From: STD1-204 sp041649895
GTDB taxonomy: Bacteria > Patescibacteriota > Minisyncoccia > Minisyncoccales > Minisyncoccaceae
Length of the DNA: 37,752 nt
Direction: 5' to 3'
Assembly (NCBI GenBank): GCA_041649895.1
Contig: JBAZMG010000001.1
Coordinates: 1-37,752, forward strand
In this document: positions 37,735 to 37,752 of the stretch, piece after piece
Numbering within the stretch: the stretch's first letter is position 1
Layout of the letters: each line of letters starts with the position of its first letter
Translations under genes and position numbers: made by a program
The notes under the pieces: generated by a model
Databases searched by the model: none
What the model saw: the letters and a program-made list of their open reading frames with translations, nothing else
What the model was told of the DNA's origin: nothing

Positions 37735-37752
37735 ACATTATTTCGGCAAAGA

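Noticed and set aside
1..37752. tRNA, rRNA, CRISPR arrays, insertion sequences, or an altered genetic code
   Set aside because: No intergenic gap shows a cloverleaf or direct-repeat array, no transposase is present, and TGA ends several intact genes, so it is a normal stop.

Overview
The window looks like accessory and housekeeping DNA from a Candidate Phyla Radiation (Patescibacteria, Parcubacteria-like) bacterium. This is an inference from gene content: many small lineage-type membrane proteins, Cys-rich exported domains, a pilin fused to a LamG domain, MacAB-like exporters with no outer-membrane partner, few biosynthetic genes, and mostly AT-rich start regions without Shine-Dalgarno sequences. 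TGA is used as a stop, so this is not an SR1/Gracilibacteria-type code. I see no tRNA, rRNA, CRISPR array or insertion sequence. Almost everything is on the minus strand; the plus-strand genes stand out as islands.

Layout: the 5' end of uvrB (1-310, cut by the window edge); an exported Cys-rich thioredoxin-like protein (416-1585); a four-gene MacAB-type exporter operon with two overlapping permeases (1753-6495); a divergent plus-strand pair, MBOAT acyltransferase and SGNH hydrolase (6717-9344); an unknown protein (9383-10048) and tsaC (10111-10692); a 318-base gap holding two inverted-repeat elements; and a stand-alone FMN glutamate-synthase domain (11011-12483).

The most unusual block follows at 13180-16219. 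It is a three-gene ATP-dependent Fe-S module, with one activase of the HgdC/BadF type and two paralogous DUF2229-type proteins with conserved-looking Cys. The gene order suggests an operon, preceded by a leader with two nearly identical 18-base hairpins. Next come a DEAD-box helicase with a terminator-like hairpin between its promoter and its start, a pilin-LamG protein, three small membrane or accessory proteins, and a second MacAB-type operon (19985-24644). That operon sits just downstream of an ECF sigma factor (24789-25346) and begins with a small membrane protein that could be its anti-sigma factor.

The last third holds a YVTN beta-propeller protein paired with a membrane protein carrying a pilin-like tail; a plus-strand OPRT-OMPDC fusion (UMP synthase) with an unusually strong Shine-Dalgarno; a minimal MtaD/SsnA-like deaminase; a DUF2339 polytopic protein; an exported Cys-rich protein; a secreted N-acetylmuramoyl-L-alanine amidase on the plus strand; several small unknown proteins; and an acyltransferase-3 protein.

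Taken together the region is rich in envelope functions (export, acylation, pili, peptidoglycan cleavage), with one ECF sigma factor as a candidate regulator. Two metabolic items are unexpected for such a reduced genome: the activase/DUF2229 module and the UMP synthase fusion.
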